Origin: CANJDH01 sp964443245
GTDB taxonomy: Bacteria > Pseudomonadota > Gammaproteobacteria > Burkholderiales > JAEUOS01
Direction: 5' to 3'
Length of the DNA: 64,000 bases
NCBI GenBank assembly: GCA_964443245.1
Contig: CAYUEG010000004.1
Location: 1 to 64,000 of the forward strand
The notes under the pieces were generated by a model. It was not told the origin of the DNA. It did no database searches and saw only the letters and a list, made by a program, of their open reading frames with translations. Shown piece by piece: positions 1 to 7,478 of the stretch. Numbering within the stretch: position 1 is the stretch's first letter; every line of letters starts with the position of its first letter. The position numbers were made by a program, and so were the translations under genes.

Positions 1-1
1 G

Positions 2-340
2 ACGGCGTTAGCCGCGGTCACTATTCTTTCCCTGATTCCTGGCACGGCGGTCCCTGGCCCGCTGCAGTTCTGGGACAAGGCGCAGCATGCGCTGGCGTTT
101 GCCCTGCTCACCGTCCTCGGTGGCCTCTCCTACCCGCGCGATCTGAAGGTGGTGGTGCTCTCACTGCTGGTCTACGGCGGGCTCATCGAGCTGGCTCAGG
201 CGACTCTCACCACCACGCGCTTTGGCGATGTGATCGATTGGGTGGCCGATGCAATCGGCATCGCCGCAGGTGCCGCCCTGCACGCGGCATGGTTGTACAA
301 GCTATCCCCGCAGGCAGTAACGCCAGACCGGCAGCCCTAG
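2..340 (+). CDS. VanZ-like membrane protein, 5' end cut by window
   Basis: The reading frame is open from the first bases of the window to a TAG at 338-340, so the N-terminus is missing. The visible 112 residues contain hydrophobic stretches (ALAFALLTVLGGL, VVVLSLLVYGGLIELAQ, AIGIAAGAALHAAWLY) and the pattern WDKAQHALAF...GLIELAQ...R...D..ADAIGIAAG, which matches the short VanZ-like family of multi-pass membrane proteins. The role of these stand-alone VanZ-like proteins is not established, and the teicoplanin-resistance name should not be taken as function. The stop codon overlaps that of the convergent uvrC gene by two bases. Confidence 0.7.
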   Translation, partial: TALAAVTILSLIPGTAVPGPLQFWDKAQHALAFALLTVLGGLSYPRDLKVVVLSLLVYGGLIELAQATLTTTRFGDVIDWVADAIGIAAGAALHAAWLYKLSPQAVTPDRQP

Positions 341-2289
341 CGCAACTGCGCGTAAATCCGCTCCGCCAGTTCGCGGCTGATGCCGTCGATGGTGATGAGG
401 TCTTCCACGCTGGCGCGCTTGACGCCCTGCAAACCGCCGAACCGCGCCAGCAGTTTCTGGCGCCGCTTGGCGCCCACGCCGTCAATCCCTTCGAGCGAGG
501 AGGTCACGCGCGCCTTGTCGCGCTTGGCGCGCTGGCCGGTAATCGCAAAGCGATGCGCTTCATCGCGAATCGTCTGGATCAGGTGCAGCGCCGGGCTGTC
601 GGGTGAAAGGTTGATCGGTGCGCGGCCATCGGCAAAGACCAGCGTTTCCAGCCCGGCCTTGCGCTCTTCGCCCTTGGCCACGCCCACCAGCAGCGGCTGG
701 GTGAGGCCCACTTCGGCCATCACCTGGCGCGCCACTTCCACCTGGCCCTTGCCGCCATCGATGAGGATGAGGTCGGGCTTGATGCCCTCCCCGCCGGCCA
801 CTTTTTCATAGCGCCGCGTCAGCACCTGGCGCATGGCGGCGTAGTCATCTCCCGGTGTAATGCCGGTGATGTTGAAGCGCCGGTAGTCGCCGGTTTGCAT
901 CTTGTGGTGGTGATACACCACGCACGAAGCCTGGGTGGCTTCGCCCATGGTGTGGCTGATGTCGAAGCATTCCACCCGTAGCAATTCAAAACCGGTTTCC
1001 GGTTCGTCCAGGTTGAGCAGGCCCGCCAAGAGCCGCGTGCGCGCATGTGCGGTGCCGCGCTCGGCCAGCACCCGTTCCAGCGCGAGCTGGGCGTTCTTCT
1101 CGGCCATGGTGAGCCACAGGCGGCGCTGTTCCTGCGGAAAGCGCACCACGTTCACGCGGCGGCCGGCATCGCCGGACAAGGCCTCGGCCAGTTCTTCCAC
1201 CTCTTCCAGATCATGGTTGATCACGATGGTGGGCGGAATGAAGCGCCCGGGGTAGTGCTGCACCATGAAGGCGGCCAGCACGTCACCCGGCGTGGCGTCT
1301 TCCACATGCTGGGGGAACAACTGCTTGTCACCCAGATGGCGGCCGCCACGCACCATGGCCAGGCTGACGCAGGCCATGCCCTGGGCTGCCACACAGGCGA
1401 CGATGTCGACATCGGTTTCATTGAGTGCCTCGGCACCCTGGGTTTGCAGCACGCGCGAGAGCGAGCCGATGCGGTCGCGGATCAGCGCCGCTTCTTCAAA
1501 CGCCAGTGCTTCGGCCTTGCGCTGCATTTCGGCCTGCAGTTCGTCCAGCAATTCCTGCGAGCGGCCGGAAAGGAAGCGCGCCGCATCGCGCACGCTGCTG
1601 GCGTAAGCCTCAGGCGCCACCAGCTTCACGCAGGGGGCGCTGCAGCGCTCGATCTGGTGCAAGAGGCAAGGCCGGGAGCGGTTGGCGAACACGGTGTCGT
1701 CACAGGTACGCAGGCGAAACACTTTTTGCAGTGTCTCGATGCTTTCGCGCACCGCCCAGGCATTGGGGAACGGGCCGAAGTACTGGTGCTTCTTGTCCAG
1801 CGCGCCGCGATAAAAGCGGATCTGCGGGTAGGTATGGCCCGTCACCATCAGGTAGGGATAGCTCTTGTCGTCGCGAAACAGGATGTTGTAGCGCGGCGCC
1901 AGTTCCTTGATGAGGTTGTTCTCCAGCAGCAGGGCTTCGCCTTCGGAGCGGGTGACCGTCACCTCGACATTGGCGACCTGGCTCACCATGTGGGCAATGC
2001 GCGGGCTGGAATGGGTCTTCTGGAAATACGAGGCCACGCGCTTTTTGAGGTCGCGCGCCTTGCCGACATAGAGCACGTTGCCGGCGGCATCCACGTGGCG
2101 GTAGACACCCGGCAGGTTCGGGCAGTTCTTCAGGAATTCGGAAGGGTCGAACGCGCTTTTGGGCAGTTGCGGCACGCCGGCATCAACGGTTGCTGCCGTG
2201 GCCGCCTCGACTGTTACGGCCGGATTATCCCCATTGGCCGGAGAATGGCTCCCACCAACGTTCTTGGCCGATTTACCGCGCTGGGGCAT
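337..2289 (-). CDS. uvrC: Excinuclease ABC subunit C (UvrC)
   Basis: UvrC makes both incisions around a lesion in nucleotide excision repair after UvrA2B has loaded. The 650-residue product has the GIY-YIG nuclease domain (GVY at 61-63, YVGKARDLKKR from 74), a central UVR region (EAALIRDRI), the RNase H-like second nuclease domain (VECFDISH, ILIDGGKGQV) and a C-terminal helix-hairpin-helix pair (IDGVGAKRRQKLL, LITIDGISRELAERI). The ATG at 2289 was chosen because it overlaps the TGA of the upstream uracil-DNA glycosylase gene as TGATG, which suggests translational coupling. The domain proper starts near residue 50, so the first 50 residues, rich in Ala, Val and Gly, are an unusual extension. 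Part of that extension is encoded by a REP-like repeat copy. Confidence 0.95.
   Translation of the reverse strand: MPQRGKSAKNVGGSHSPANGDNPAVTVEAATAATVDAGVPQLPKSAFDPSEFLKNCPNLPGVYRHVDAAGNVLYVGKARDLKKRVASYFQKTHSSPRIAHMVSQVANVEVTVTRSEGEALLLENNLIKELAPRYNILFRDDKSYPYLMVTGHTYPQIRFYRGALDKKHQYFGPFPNAWAVRESIETLQKVFRLRTCDDTVFANRSRPCLLHQIERCSAPCVKLVAPEAYASSVRDAARFLSGRSQELLDELQAEMQRKAEALAFEEAALIRDRIGSLSRVLQTQGAEALNETDVDIVACVAAQGMACVSLAMVRGGRHLGDKQLFPQHVEDATPGDVLAAFMVQHYPGRFIPPTIVINHDLEEVEELAEALSGDAGRRVNVVRFPQEQRRLWLTMAEKNAQLALERVLAERGTAHARTRLLAGLLNLDEPETGFELLRVECFDISHTMGEATQASCVVYHHHKMQTGDYRRFNITGITPGDDYAAMRQVLTRRYEKVAGGEGIKPDLILIDGGKGQVEVARQVMAEVGLTQPLLVGVAKGEERKAGLETLVFADGRAPINLSPDSPALHLIQTIRDEAHRFAITGQRAKRDKARVTSSLEGIDGVGAKRRQKLLARFGGLQGVKRASVEDLITIDGISRELAERIYAQLR
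2246..2262 (-). repeat. REP-like repeat copy A (in uvrC 5' end)
   Basis: The minus strand reads CGTTGGTGGGAGCCATTC, sharing the 11-base core TTGGTGGGAGC with four other copies in the window. It lies in the N-terminal extension of UvrC. Confidence 0.7.
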
Positions 2290-2957
2290 CAGGCGTCCGC
2301 AATGGCGCGTGCCCGGGCGAACACGGCTTCGAACATCGGCGCGGTAAGGCGCCCGGTGTTGGTGTTGTAGCGGCTGCAGTGATAGCTGTCGATCAGGGTG
2401 ATCTGCCCTTGCCCTGCCGGCAGGACGTGCTCTGCGCCGTGGGCAAACTTGCAGTGGGATTTTTTCAGGCCCAGTGCGGTGAGCAAGGCACCATGCGCGA
2501 TCAGCCCCAGCGCCACGATCACCTTGGCGCCAGGTTGCGCCAGGTCTGCCGCCAGATACGGGTTGCAGCGCTTGATTTCGTCCGTCTCGGGCTTGTTGTC
2601 CGGCGGCAGGCATTTCACGGCGTTGCTGATGCGGCAGCCGGTGAGCGCGAGATCGTCATCGCCATCCGGCGAAAACGTGCCCTTGGCAAAGCCGAATTTC
2701 TTCAGCGTGGCGTACAGCAAGTAGCCGGCATGGTCTCCGGTGAAGGGCCGGCCGGTGCGGTTGGCGCCATGCATGCCCGGCGCAAGGCCGACAATGACCA
2801 GGGCGGCATCGGGCGCACCGAAGGGCGGCACCGGTTTGCAGAAGTAGCCGGGGTTCTGGTGCTTGACGCGATCCAGAAAGGTGGCCAGGCGCGGGCAGGC
2901 GCGGCAATCGGATCGGTACGCCGAGGCAGAGGCGGAGGCAGACGAAGTGGACTTCAT
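2289..2957 (-). CDS. Family 5 uracil-DNA glycosylase (UDGb type)
   Basis: This enzyme removes uracil, and probably other deaminated bases, from DNA to start base excision repair. The 222-residue protein shows family-5 motif A (GLAPGMHGANRTGRPFTGD) and motif B (HCSRYNTNTGRLT). Motif A lacks the catalytic Asp or Asn of other UDG families, as is normal for family 5. Cysteines in CRAC near residue 20, in NAVKCLPPDNKP and in RCNPYL fit the [4Fe-4S] ligands of family 4 and 5 enzymes. The N-terminal Ser/Ala-rich tail is low complexity. The gene overlaps uvrC by one base (TGATG), which puts two repair enzymes in one transcription unit. Confidence 0.9.
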   Translation of the reverse strand: MKSTSSASASASAYRSDCRACPRLATFLDRVKHQNPGYFCKPVPPFGAPDAALVIVGLAPGMHGANRTGRPFTGDHAGYLLYATLKKFGFAKGTFSPDGDDDLALTGCRISNAVKCLPPDNKPETDEIKRCNPYLAADLAQPGAKVIVALGLIAHGALLTALGLKKSHCKFAHGAEHVLPAGQGQITLIDSYHCSRYNTNTGRLTAPMFEAVFARARAIADA

Positions 2958-3005
2958 GGGCAGGATTCTAAGGCCTGCCCTCCCCTTGCCCCTCCGTGCC
3001 GTGGC

Positions 3006-3665
3006 TTACACCGCCGGTGGCGGCGGGTTCTCCGTTGCGTAAACACGCTGCACCGCGGGCCGCGCCAGCATGCGCTGCAGGTACGGGCCCAGATGCGGCA
3101 GGCTGCGCGCCGGGCGGGCGAAGCCACGGGTCCAGCGGCACAGCACCAGCGCGTAGGGGTCGACCACGCTGTATTGATCTCCCAGCAACCAGGGTTTGCC
3201 GTGCGCGGCCAGCAGGGCATCGAGCTGGTCCAGCATGGTGCCGATTTTGGTTTCGGCGCTGGCCTTGATTTCGGCTGCCGCGGCGGTATTTCCTTCCGCC
3301 ACCCAACGCTCGGGGTACCAGTACAACATCGACGTGGCCTGCAAGGTGTTGGTCAGCCACGCCAGCCATTTGTAGCAGTGCGCCCGCTCGGCGCTTCCCA
3401 CTGGTGGAATCAGCGGAGGCACCAGGCCGGCTGCCGCGCGGGTATCGGCCAGGTGCAGGCAGATGGCCGCCGTTTCATACAACACCAGATCGCCTTCGAC
3501 GAACACCGGGATCAGCCCGTTCGGGTTGAGCTTCAGATAGGCCGGTGCTTTGTGGGCCGCGTTGGCGCGGTCCACCAGGCGCAGGGTGAACTTCTCCCCC
3601 AGCTCTTCGAGCAGGATGTGCGGGATCATGCTGGCGTTGCCGGGGAAGTAATGCAGTTCGATCAT
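3006..3665 (-). CDS. Glutathione S-transferase family protein
   Basis: The 219-residue protein has the two-domain glutathione transferase pattern. The N-terminal thioredoxin fold begins MIELHYFPGNASMIPHILLEELG, followed by the cis-Pro segment NPNGLIPVF and the glutathione-binding LYETAAICLHLAD. The all-helical C-terminal domain carries the N-capping motif (LLGDQYSVVDPYALVLCRW). It probably conjugates glutathione to electrophiles, or acts as a stress-linked thiol transferase; the substrate cannot be read from sequence. It lies 36 bases downstream of the dienelactone hydrolase gene on the same strand, so the two may be co-transcribed as a small detoxification unit. Confidence 0.9.
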   Translation of the reverse strand: MIELHYFPGNASMIPHILLEELGEKFTLRLVDRANAAHKAPAYLKLNPNGLIPVFVEGDLVLYETAAICLHLADTRAAAGLVPPLIPPVGSAERAHCYKWLAWLTNTLQATSMLYWYPERWVAEGNTAAAAEIKASAETKIGTMLDQLDALLAAHGKPWLLGDQYSVVDPYALVLCRWTRGFARPARSLPHLGPYLQRMLARPAVQRVYATENPPPPAV

Positions 3666-3701
3666 GGTGCGTCGCAGGTTGGGTTGGCGTGCAACCGGTG
3701 T

Positions 3702-4625
3702 TCAGGCCAGGTGCTTCTTGAAGTGGGCGATGGTGCGCTCCCACGAAAGCTTGGCCGCCGCCTCGTTGTAGCGCGGCGTGGAGTTGTTGTGAAAGCCGTG
3801 CTGGGTGCCCGGATAGGTGTGCACTTCATGCGGCACGTTGGCGGCCTTCAGCGCCGCCGTGAAGGCGGGATAAGTCGAGTTGATGCGCTCGTCGTTCTCG
3901 GCCAGGTGGCACACCAGCGGCGCCTTGATCCTGGCCACGCTGGCGGTATCGGCCGCCACGCCGTAATACGGCGCGCCGGCATGCATGTCGCTGCCGAGCG
4001 TGGCGGCGAGAAAGTTGGTCACACCACCCCCGTAGCAAAAGCCGGTGACGCCCAGCTTGCCGGTGGAAAGCTTGTGGCTCTTCACAAAGCGCGCGCTGTT
4101 GACAAGATCCGTACGCAGCTTGGCCTGATCCAGCCCGGCCTGCAGGGTACGGCCGTCATCATCATTGCCGGGATACCCGCCCACGGGAAACAGGCCGTCC
4201 GGGGCCAGCGCCAGAAAGCCTTCGGTGGCGGCGCGGCGCGCCACATCTTCGATATACGGGTTGAGGCCACGGTTCTCGTGGATCACCAGCACGGCCGGAA
4301 ATGGACCGTTGCCGGCAGGTTGCACCAGATAGCCGCGCATGGTGCCGGAGTTGCCGCCCGGCGAAGGATAGGTGACGTAGTTGGCCTTGATACGGCTGTC
4401 GGTGAAGGAAATCGTCTGAGCCTGGGCATAGCGCGGCAGCAGTGCCTGCGCCATCGCCAGGCCGGTGCCTCCCACCACCGCCAGGGAAGCCGCCCGCGAG
4501 AGGAAGGTGCGGCGGTCAATGTAGCCGTGGCAATACTCGTCGTACAGGTCGTAGACGCGCTGGTCGATTTCCAGCTGGGTAATGCCCTGCGGGGCGGGAC
4601 GCTCGAGAAGCTCGTGCTCGGACAT
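3702..4625 (-). CDS. Dienelactone hydrolase family protein with Tat signal
   Basis: The 307-residue protein is an alpha/beta hydrolase of the dienelactone hydrolase family. The nucleophile motif GFCYGGG carries the family's cysteine, the acid lies in AENDERIN and the catalytic histidine in GTQHGF. An N-terminal extension of about 45 residues leads to a twin-arginine signal (RRTFLSRAASLAVVGG, ending AQAQ), so the enzyme is predicted to be folded in the cytoplasm and exported by Tat. The ATG at 4625 was chosen because an AGGAGAG ribosome-binding site precedes it; longer readings upstream have no family similarity. The substrate is unknown; members hydrolyse dienelactones and other small esters. 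Confidence 0.88.
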   Translation of the reverse strand: MSEHELLERPAPQGITQLEIDQRVYDLYDEYCHGYIDRRTFLSRAASLAVVGGTGLAMAQALLPRYAQAQTISFTDSRIKANYVTYPSPGGNSGTMRGYLVQPAGNGPFPAVLVIHENRGLNPYIEDVARRAATEGFLALAPDGLFPVGGYPGNDDDGRTLQAGLDQAKLRTDLVNSARFVKSHKLSTGKLGVTGFCYGGGVTNFLAATLGSDMHAGAPYYGVAADTASVARIKAPLVCHLAENDERINSTYPAFTAALKAANVPHEVHTYPGTQHGFHNNSTPRYNEAAAKLSWERTIAHFKKHLA

Positions 4626-4741
4626 GGTCGATCTCTCCTGGTCAGTGGGGTGGGTAGCGATGCGCGGTGGCGCAAGGGTGTGCGGCCCTGACAGGCACAC
4701 GTTCCAGCCACAAGCGTAACCGAATATGCCGGCACCGGTCT

Positions 4742-4771
4742 TTTGGCCTCCTTTGGCCTCCTTCGGCCAGG
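4742..4771. repeat. Three short tandem units, TTTGGCCTCC type
   Basis: Ten-base units reading TTTGGCCTCC occur twice in perfect tandem, followed by a diverged third (TTCGGCCAGG). They lie in the 255-base interval between the divergent dienelactone hydrolase and EF-hand genes. No function is evident. The rest of that interval shows no gene. Confidence 0.6.
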
Positions 4772-4880
4772 CCAGAATGTAACGGACTGTAATTGTTGTC
4801 CACGGCCCGCCTCCAGGGGGCGTTGATCGGCCAGCTGCCCCACCCTTTTCCCGTGCGGGCACTTTACCAAGGAGAACAGC

Positions 4881-5315
4881 ATGAACCTGATCCAATCCCT
4901 GACGCTGGCCGCTGCCGTGACGCTGGCCCCTGCATTCGCGCTGGCCCAAAGCAACACGCCGGTACCTTCCGATGCACCCAAGGCTTCCACGCCGCAAGGC
5001 AAGGGCGAAGGCCGTGGCGGCAAAGGTGGCGAGCGTGCCGAGCGCTTCAAGAAGGCTGACACCAATGGCGATGGCGCCATCAGCAAAGCCGAGGCAGACG
5101 CCGCCGGCATGAAGGGCCTGTCGAAGAACTTCGACAAGATGGATGCCAACAAGGATGGCAAGGTGACGCGTGAGGAAATGCGTGCTGCCCGCCAGGCCCA
5201 CAAGGGTGAGCACAAGGGCGAACACAAGGGTGAGCGCAAGGGACCGCGCGGCCAGGGTGGCCAGGGTGCTACCCCGGCAACCCCGGCAACGCCTGCGGCA
5301 CCGGCGACCAAGTAA
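4881..5315 (+). CDS. Exported EF-hand calcium-binding protein
   Basis: This small protein (144 residues) starts with a Sec signal peptide (MNLIQSLTLAAAVTLAPAFA, cut after LAQ). Two EF-hand loops follow, DTNGDGAISKAE and DANKDGKVTREE, both with the calcium-coordinating Asp/Asn/Asp and final Glu in place. The tail is low complexity: Lys/Gly/His-rich repeats (KGEHKGEHKGERKG) and Ala-Thr-Pro repeats (ATPATPATPAAPATK). A good ribosome-binding site (AAGGAGAA) precedes the ATG. It probably binds calcium in the periplasm. Similar short EF-hand proteins are common in proteobacteria and are mostly uncharacterised. Confidence 0.88.
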   Translation: MNLIQSLTLAAAVTLAPAFALAQSNTPVPSDAPKASTPQGKGEGRGGKGGERAERFKKADTNGDGAISKAEADAAGMKGLSKNFDKMDANKDGKVTREEMRAARQAHKGEHKGEHKGERKGPRGQGGQGATPATPATPAAPATK

Positions 5316-5340
5316 GCATCAGCACTACGGCAACGAGAAA

Positions 5341-5366
5341 GGCCCGCCTCACGGCGGGCCTTTTCT
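5341..5366 (+). terminator. Rho-independent terminator after the EF-hand gene
   Basis: A perfect 8-bp stem GGCCCGCC / GGCGGGCC with a TCAC loop is followed by TTTTCTTT. It stands 25 bases after the EF-hand stop codon. Confidence 0.85.
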
Positions 5367-5450
5367 TTGGCAGATGCCTTGACACCGCTGCAGCCAGCGG
5401 CAGCGTGCTCGGGTATGCTTTCCGTTCAAGCCTGAACAAGGGAGATCAGC

Positions 5451-5852
5451 ATGAACAAGGGAAGCTGCCTGTGCGGCACCGTGCAGTACGAGGTGCGGGG
5501 TGAACTGGGCCCCGGCTATTTTTGCCACTGCCAGCGCTGCCGCAAGGCCAGTGGCAGTGCATTCGGTACCAACGCCATGGTCGATTCGAAGGACTTTGTC
5601 GTCACCGCCGGGCAAGCGTCCTTCAAGGGCTACACCGCCAGCACGGGTCTGACGCGCTATTTCTGCGCCGAATGCGGTTCACCGATCACCAGCGTGCGCG
5701 CCAGCCAGCCGGAGGTGACGCGCGTGCGGCTGGGAACGCTCGATACGCCGGTGGCCAAACCACCAATGGGGCACATCTTCGTCGGCTCGAAGGCAGAATG
5801 GGACGTGATCCGCGACGATTTGCCGCAATATGAGGCGCGGCCGCCAGCCTGA
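5451..5852 (+). CDS. GFA (CENP-V/Mss4-like) family zinc protein
   Basis: The 133-residue protein carries the glutathione-dependent formaldehyde-activating enzyme (GFA) fold. Zinc ligands are visible as CLCGTVQY at residues 6-13, CHCQRCRK near 25-32 and CAECGSPI near 72. An AGGGAGATC ribosome-binding site lies before the ATG. GFA proper helps form S-hydroxymethylglutathione, but most short family members have no assigned reaction, so only the fold is called here. The gene lies convergent to a MaoC-type gene with 9 bases between stops. Confidence 0.88.
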   Translation: MNKGSCLCGTVQYEVRGELGPGYFCHCQRCRKASGSAFGTNAMVDSKDFVVTAGQASFKGYTASTGLTRYFCAECGSPITSVRASQPEVTRVRLGTLDTPVAKPPMGHIFVGSKAEWDVIRDDLPQYEARPPA

Positions 5853-5861
5853 ACCGGCGGC

Positions 5862-6299
5862 CTAGCCGTTGCCGACCAGCATCGCCCCGCTGGCGGCAGC
5901 CACCTTGACGCCGTGCTGGTTGGTGCAATCAGCTTCCATGCGCACGACACCACCCCCATGCCTGGGCTTGTCGTCCATGCCGATGATTTTCCATACGGTC
6001 GTGAGCCGGTCTCCCGAGCGCACGGGTGCCAGAAACTTGCAGTTATGTTCCAGATAGCCGATGGCAGTGCCGGAAAAGATCATGCCGGCCGGTGCGCCAA
6101 TGATGGCGCTGGTGATCACGCCGTGCAGGATGCGCCCGCCATGGCGTGAGGCGCCCGCAAACGCCGCATCAACGTGCAGCGGGTTGAAATCACCGATCAG
6201 GTCGGCCCCCACCGAGAGGTGGCGGTCCGTAATGGTGAGGGTCTCGGTGAACGTATCGCCCGGCTTGACCTCGCTGTATTTCTTGCCCTGCACCGTCAT
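5862..6299 (-). CDS. MaoC-like hot-dog domain protein
   Basis: The 145-residue single hot-dog protein contains the hydratase motif around LIGDFNPLHVDAAFA, with the Asp and His expected of (R)-specific enoyl-CoA hydratases, then GRILHGVITSAIIGAPAG. It probably hydrates enoyl-CoA or acts on a related thioester. The ATG at 6299 was preferred because an AGAGGAA ribosome-binding site precedes it; in-frame upstream starts extend into the leader of the divergent carbonic-anhydrase-like gene. A second MaoC-type gene lies 0.7 kb to the right, beside acyl-CoA dehydrogenases, so both may serve the same acyl-CoA pathway. Confidence 0.85.
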   Translation of the reverse strand: MTVQGKKYSEVKPGDTFTETLTITDRHLSVGADLIGDFNPLHVDAAFAGASRHGGRILHGVITSAIIGAPAGMIFSGTAIGYLEHNCKFLAPVRSGDRLTTVWKIIGMDDKPRHGGGVVRMEADCTNQHGVKVAAASGAMLVGNG

Positions 6300-6382
6300 T
6301 GCGCGTTTCCTCTCCCGGTCAAGGGTCGGCATGTCCTGTTCCCGTCCCCGGTGGATAATACAACCCCAACTCTCCTCACACG

Positions 6383-6982
6383 ATGGCCATGCCAATCTAC
6401 TCCCTGGGCGAACGCACGCCGGTATTCAAGAGCGCCAATGTCTTCATCGCCCCGGGCGCCAGCGTGATCGGCAGCGCAACGTTCGGCGACAACGTGTCGG
6501 TCTGGTTCGGCGCCGTGGTGCGCTCGGACAATGAGGTCATCGAACTGGGGGACAACGTCAACGTCCAGGATGGCGCGGTACTGCATGCCGACCCGGGCTT
6601 TCCGCTGAAGCTGGCGAACAATGTCTCGATCGGCCATCTGGCGATGGTGCACGGCTCCACCATCGGCGAGAACACGCTGGTGGGCATCAACGCCGTCGTG
6701 CTGAACGGCTGCGTGATCGGCCGGAACTGCATCATCGGGGCCAACGCCTTGCTGCCGGAAGGCAAGGTGATCCCGGACAACTCACTCGTGATGGGCTCGC
6801 CCGGCAAGGTGGTGCGGCAGTTGTCCGACGACGATGTGGCCAACCTGCGCCGCATCGCCAGCGGCTACGCCGCGCGTTCGGCAACCTACCGGCGCGACCT
6901 CAAGCAGATCGCAGCCGGCAGCGAAGACCCTGCCGCGCAAGCCTTTGCGGCACAGCTGGCCCAGGGTGCCAATACGCCTTAA
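6383..6982 (+). CDS. Gamma-carbonic-anhydrase family left-handed beta-helix protein
   Basis: The 199-residue protein is built of hexapeptide repeats (for example NVFIAPGASVIGSATFGDNVSVWFGAVV split over three coils) typical of the gamma-carbonic anhydrase/YrdA family. Metal-ligand histidines can be placed at VLHAD and at HLAMVHG. Family members bind zinc or iron as trimers. Some hydrate CO2, others show no activity, and those near acyl-CoA genes (PaaY-like) can act as thioesterases. It is divergent from the MaoC-type gene at 5862-6299, with 83 bases between start codons. Its exact substrate is open. Confidence 0.88.
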   Translation: MAMPIYSLGERTPVFKSANVFIAPGASVIGSATFGDNVSVWFGAVVRSDNEVIELGDNVNVQDGAVLHADPGFPLKLANNVSIGHLAMVHGSTIGENTLVGINAVVLNGCVIGRNCIIGANALLPEGKVIPDNSLVMGSPGKVVRQLSDDDVANLRRIASGYAARSATYRRDLKQIAAGSEDPAAQAFAAQLAQGANTP

Positions 6983-6996
6983 GGTGTAGCGGGCGT

Positions 6997-7446
6997 TCAG
7001 GCCGTCGGTGTACGGCCGAAAAGTCCGTAGCCACGCATCATGGCCACGTGCTCTTCACGCTGGTTGTAGATGTCCCAGCGGGTCAGCACGAGGCCCCGAT
7101 CCGGCTTGCTGGTGGCGCGCGCTTCCTCAATCGTCCGTTTGATGATGAGCGTATCGCCCGGACGCACGGGCTTGAGCCAGCGAATCTCTTCCATGCCGGG
7201 CGAACCCATGCTGACGGTCTTGGAAATGTAGGAATCGACCATCACGCGCATGGCCACCGCACAGGTATGCCACCCGCTGGCAATCAGGCCGCCGTAAATC
7301 GAGTCCTTCGCCGCCTCCGGATCAATGTGAAACGGTTGCGGGTCATACTTGCGCGCGAACTCGATGATCTCGTCCTGCGTCATCGTATGGCGCCCGATTT
7401 CAACCGTTTCGCCGACCTTGAAGTCTTCGTAGTGATACTGGGCCAC
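6997..7446 (-). CDS. MaoC family dehydratase
   Basis: The 149-residue hot-dog protein shows the MaoC pattern FARKYDPQPFHIDPEAAKDS followed by YGGLIASGWHTCAVAMRVMVDSY, with the catalytic Asp and His in place. It is predicted to add water to, or remove it from, an acyl-CoA. It is the last gene of a leftward unit: large acyl-CoA dehydrogenase, small acyl-CoA dehydrogenase, then this gene 32 bases downstream. A dehydrogenase-hydratase order fits the first two steps of a beta-oxidation-like sequence. The acyl substrate is unknown. Confidence 0.88.
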   Translation of the reverse strand: MAQYHYEDFKVGETVEIGRHTMTQDEIIEFARKYDPQPFHIDPEAAKDSIYGGLIASGWHTCAVAMRVMVDSYISKTVSMGSPGMEEIRWLKPVRPGDTLIIKRTIEEARATSKPDRGLVLTRWDIYNQREEHVAMMRGYGLFGRTPTA

Positions 7447-7478
7447 ATCTTCCCCTTGTCTTTGCCCTGTCGGCGTGC

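Noticed and set aside
1045..2370. Open frame of 441 codons on the plus strand across uvrC
   Set aside because: It is antisense to uvrC, has no family pattern, and arises from codon bias of a G+C-rich gene. Similar long antisense frames at 2190-4691, 8810-10252 and 38663-39949 were rejected for the same reason.
2290..2613. Longer UvrC with 108 more N-terminal residues
   Set aside because: That stretch lies wholly inside the uracil-DNA glycosylase gene in another frame and has no UvrC similarity; the TGATG overlap gives a natural start.
4742..4771. Direct repeats as a CRISPR array
   Set aside because: The units are ten bases long and adjacent, without spacers. No cas genes are in the window.
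4626..5225. Longer dienelactone hydrolase starting at 5225
   Set aside because: The extension is antisense to the EF-hand gene and would bury the Tat signal; the ATG at 4625 has a strong ribosome-binding site.
6397..6855. Minus-strand frame of 152 codons inside the carbonic-anhydrase-like gene
   Set aside because: It mirrors the hexapeptide-repeat gene and has no independent start signal or recognisable domain.
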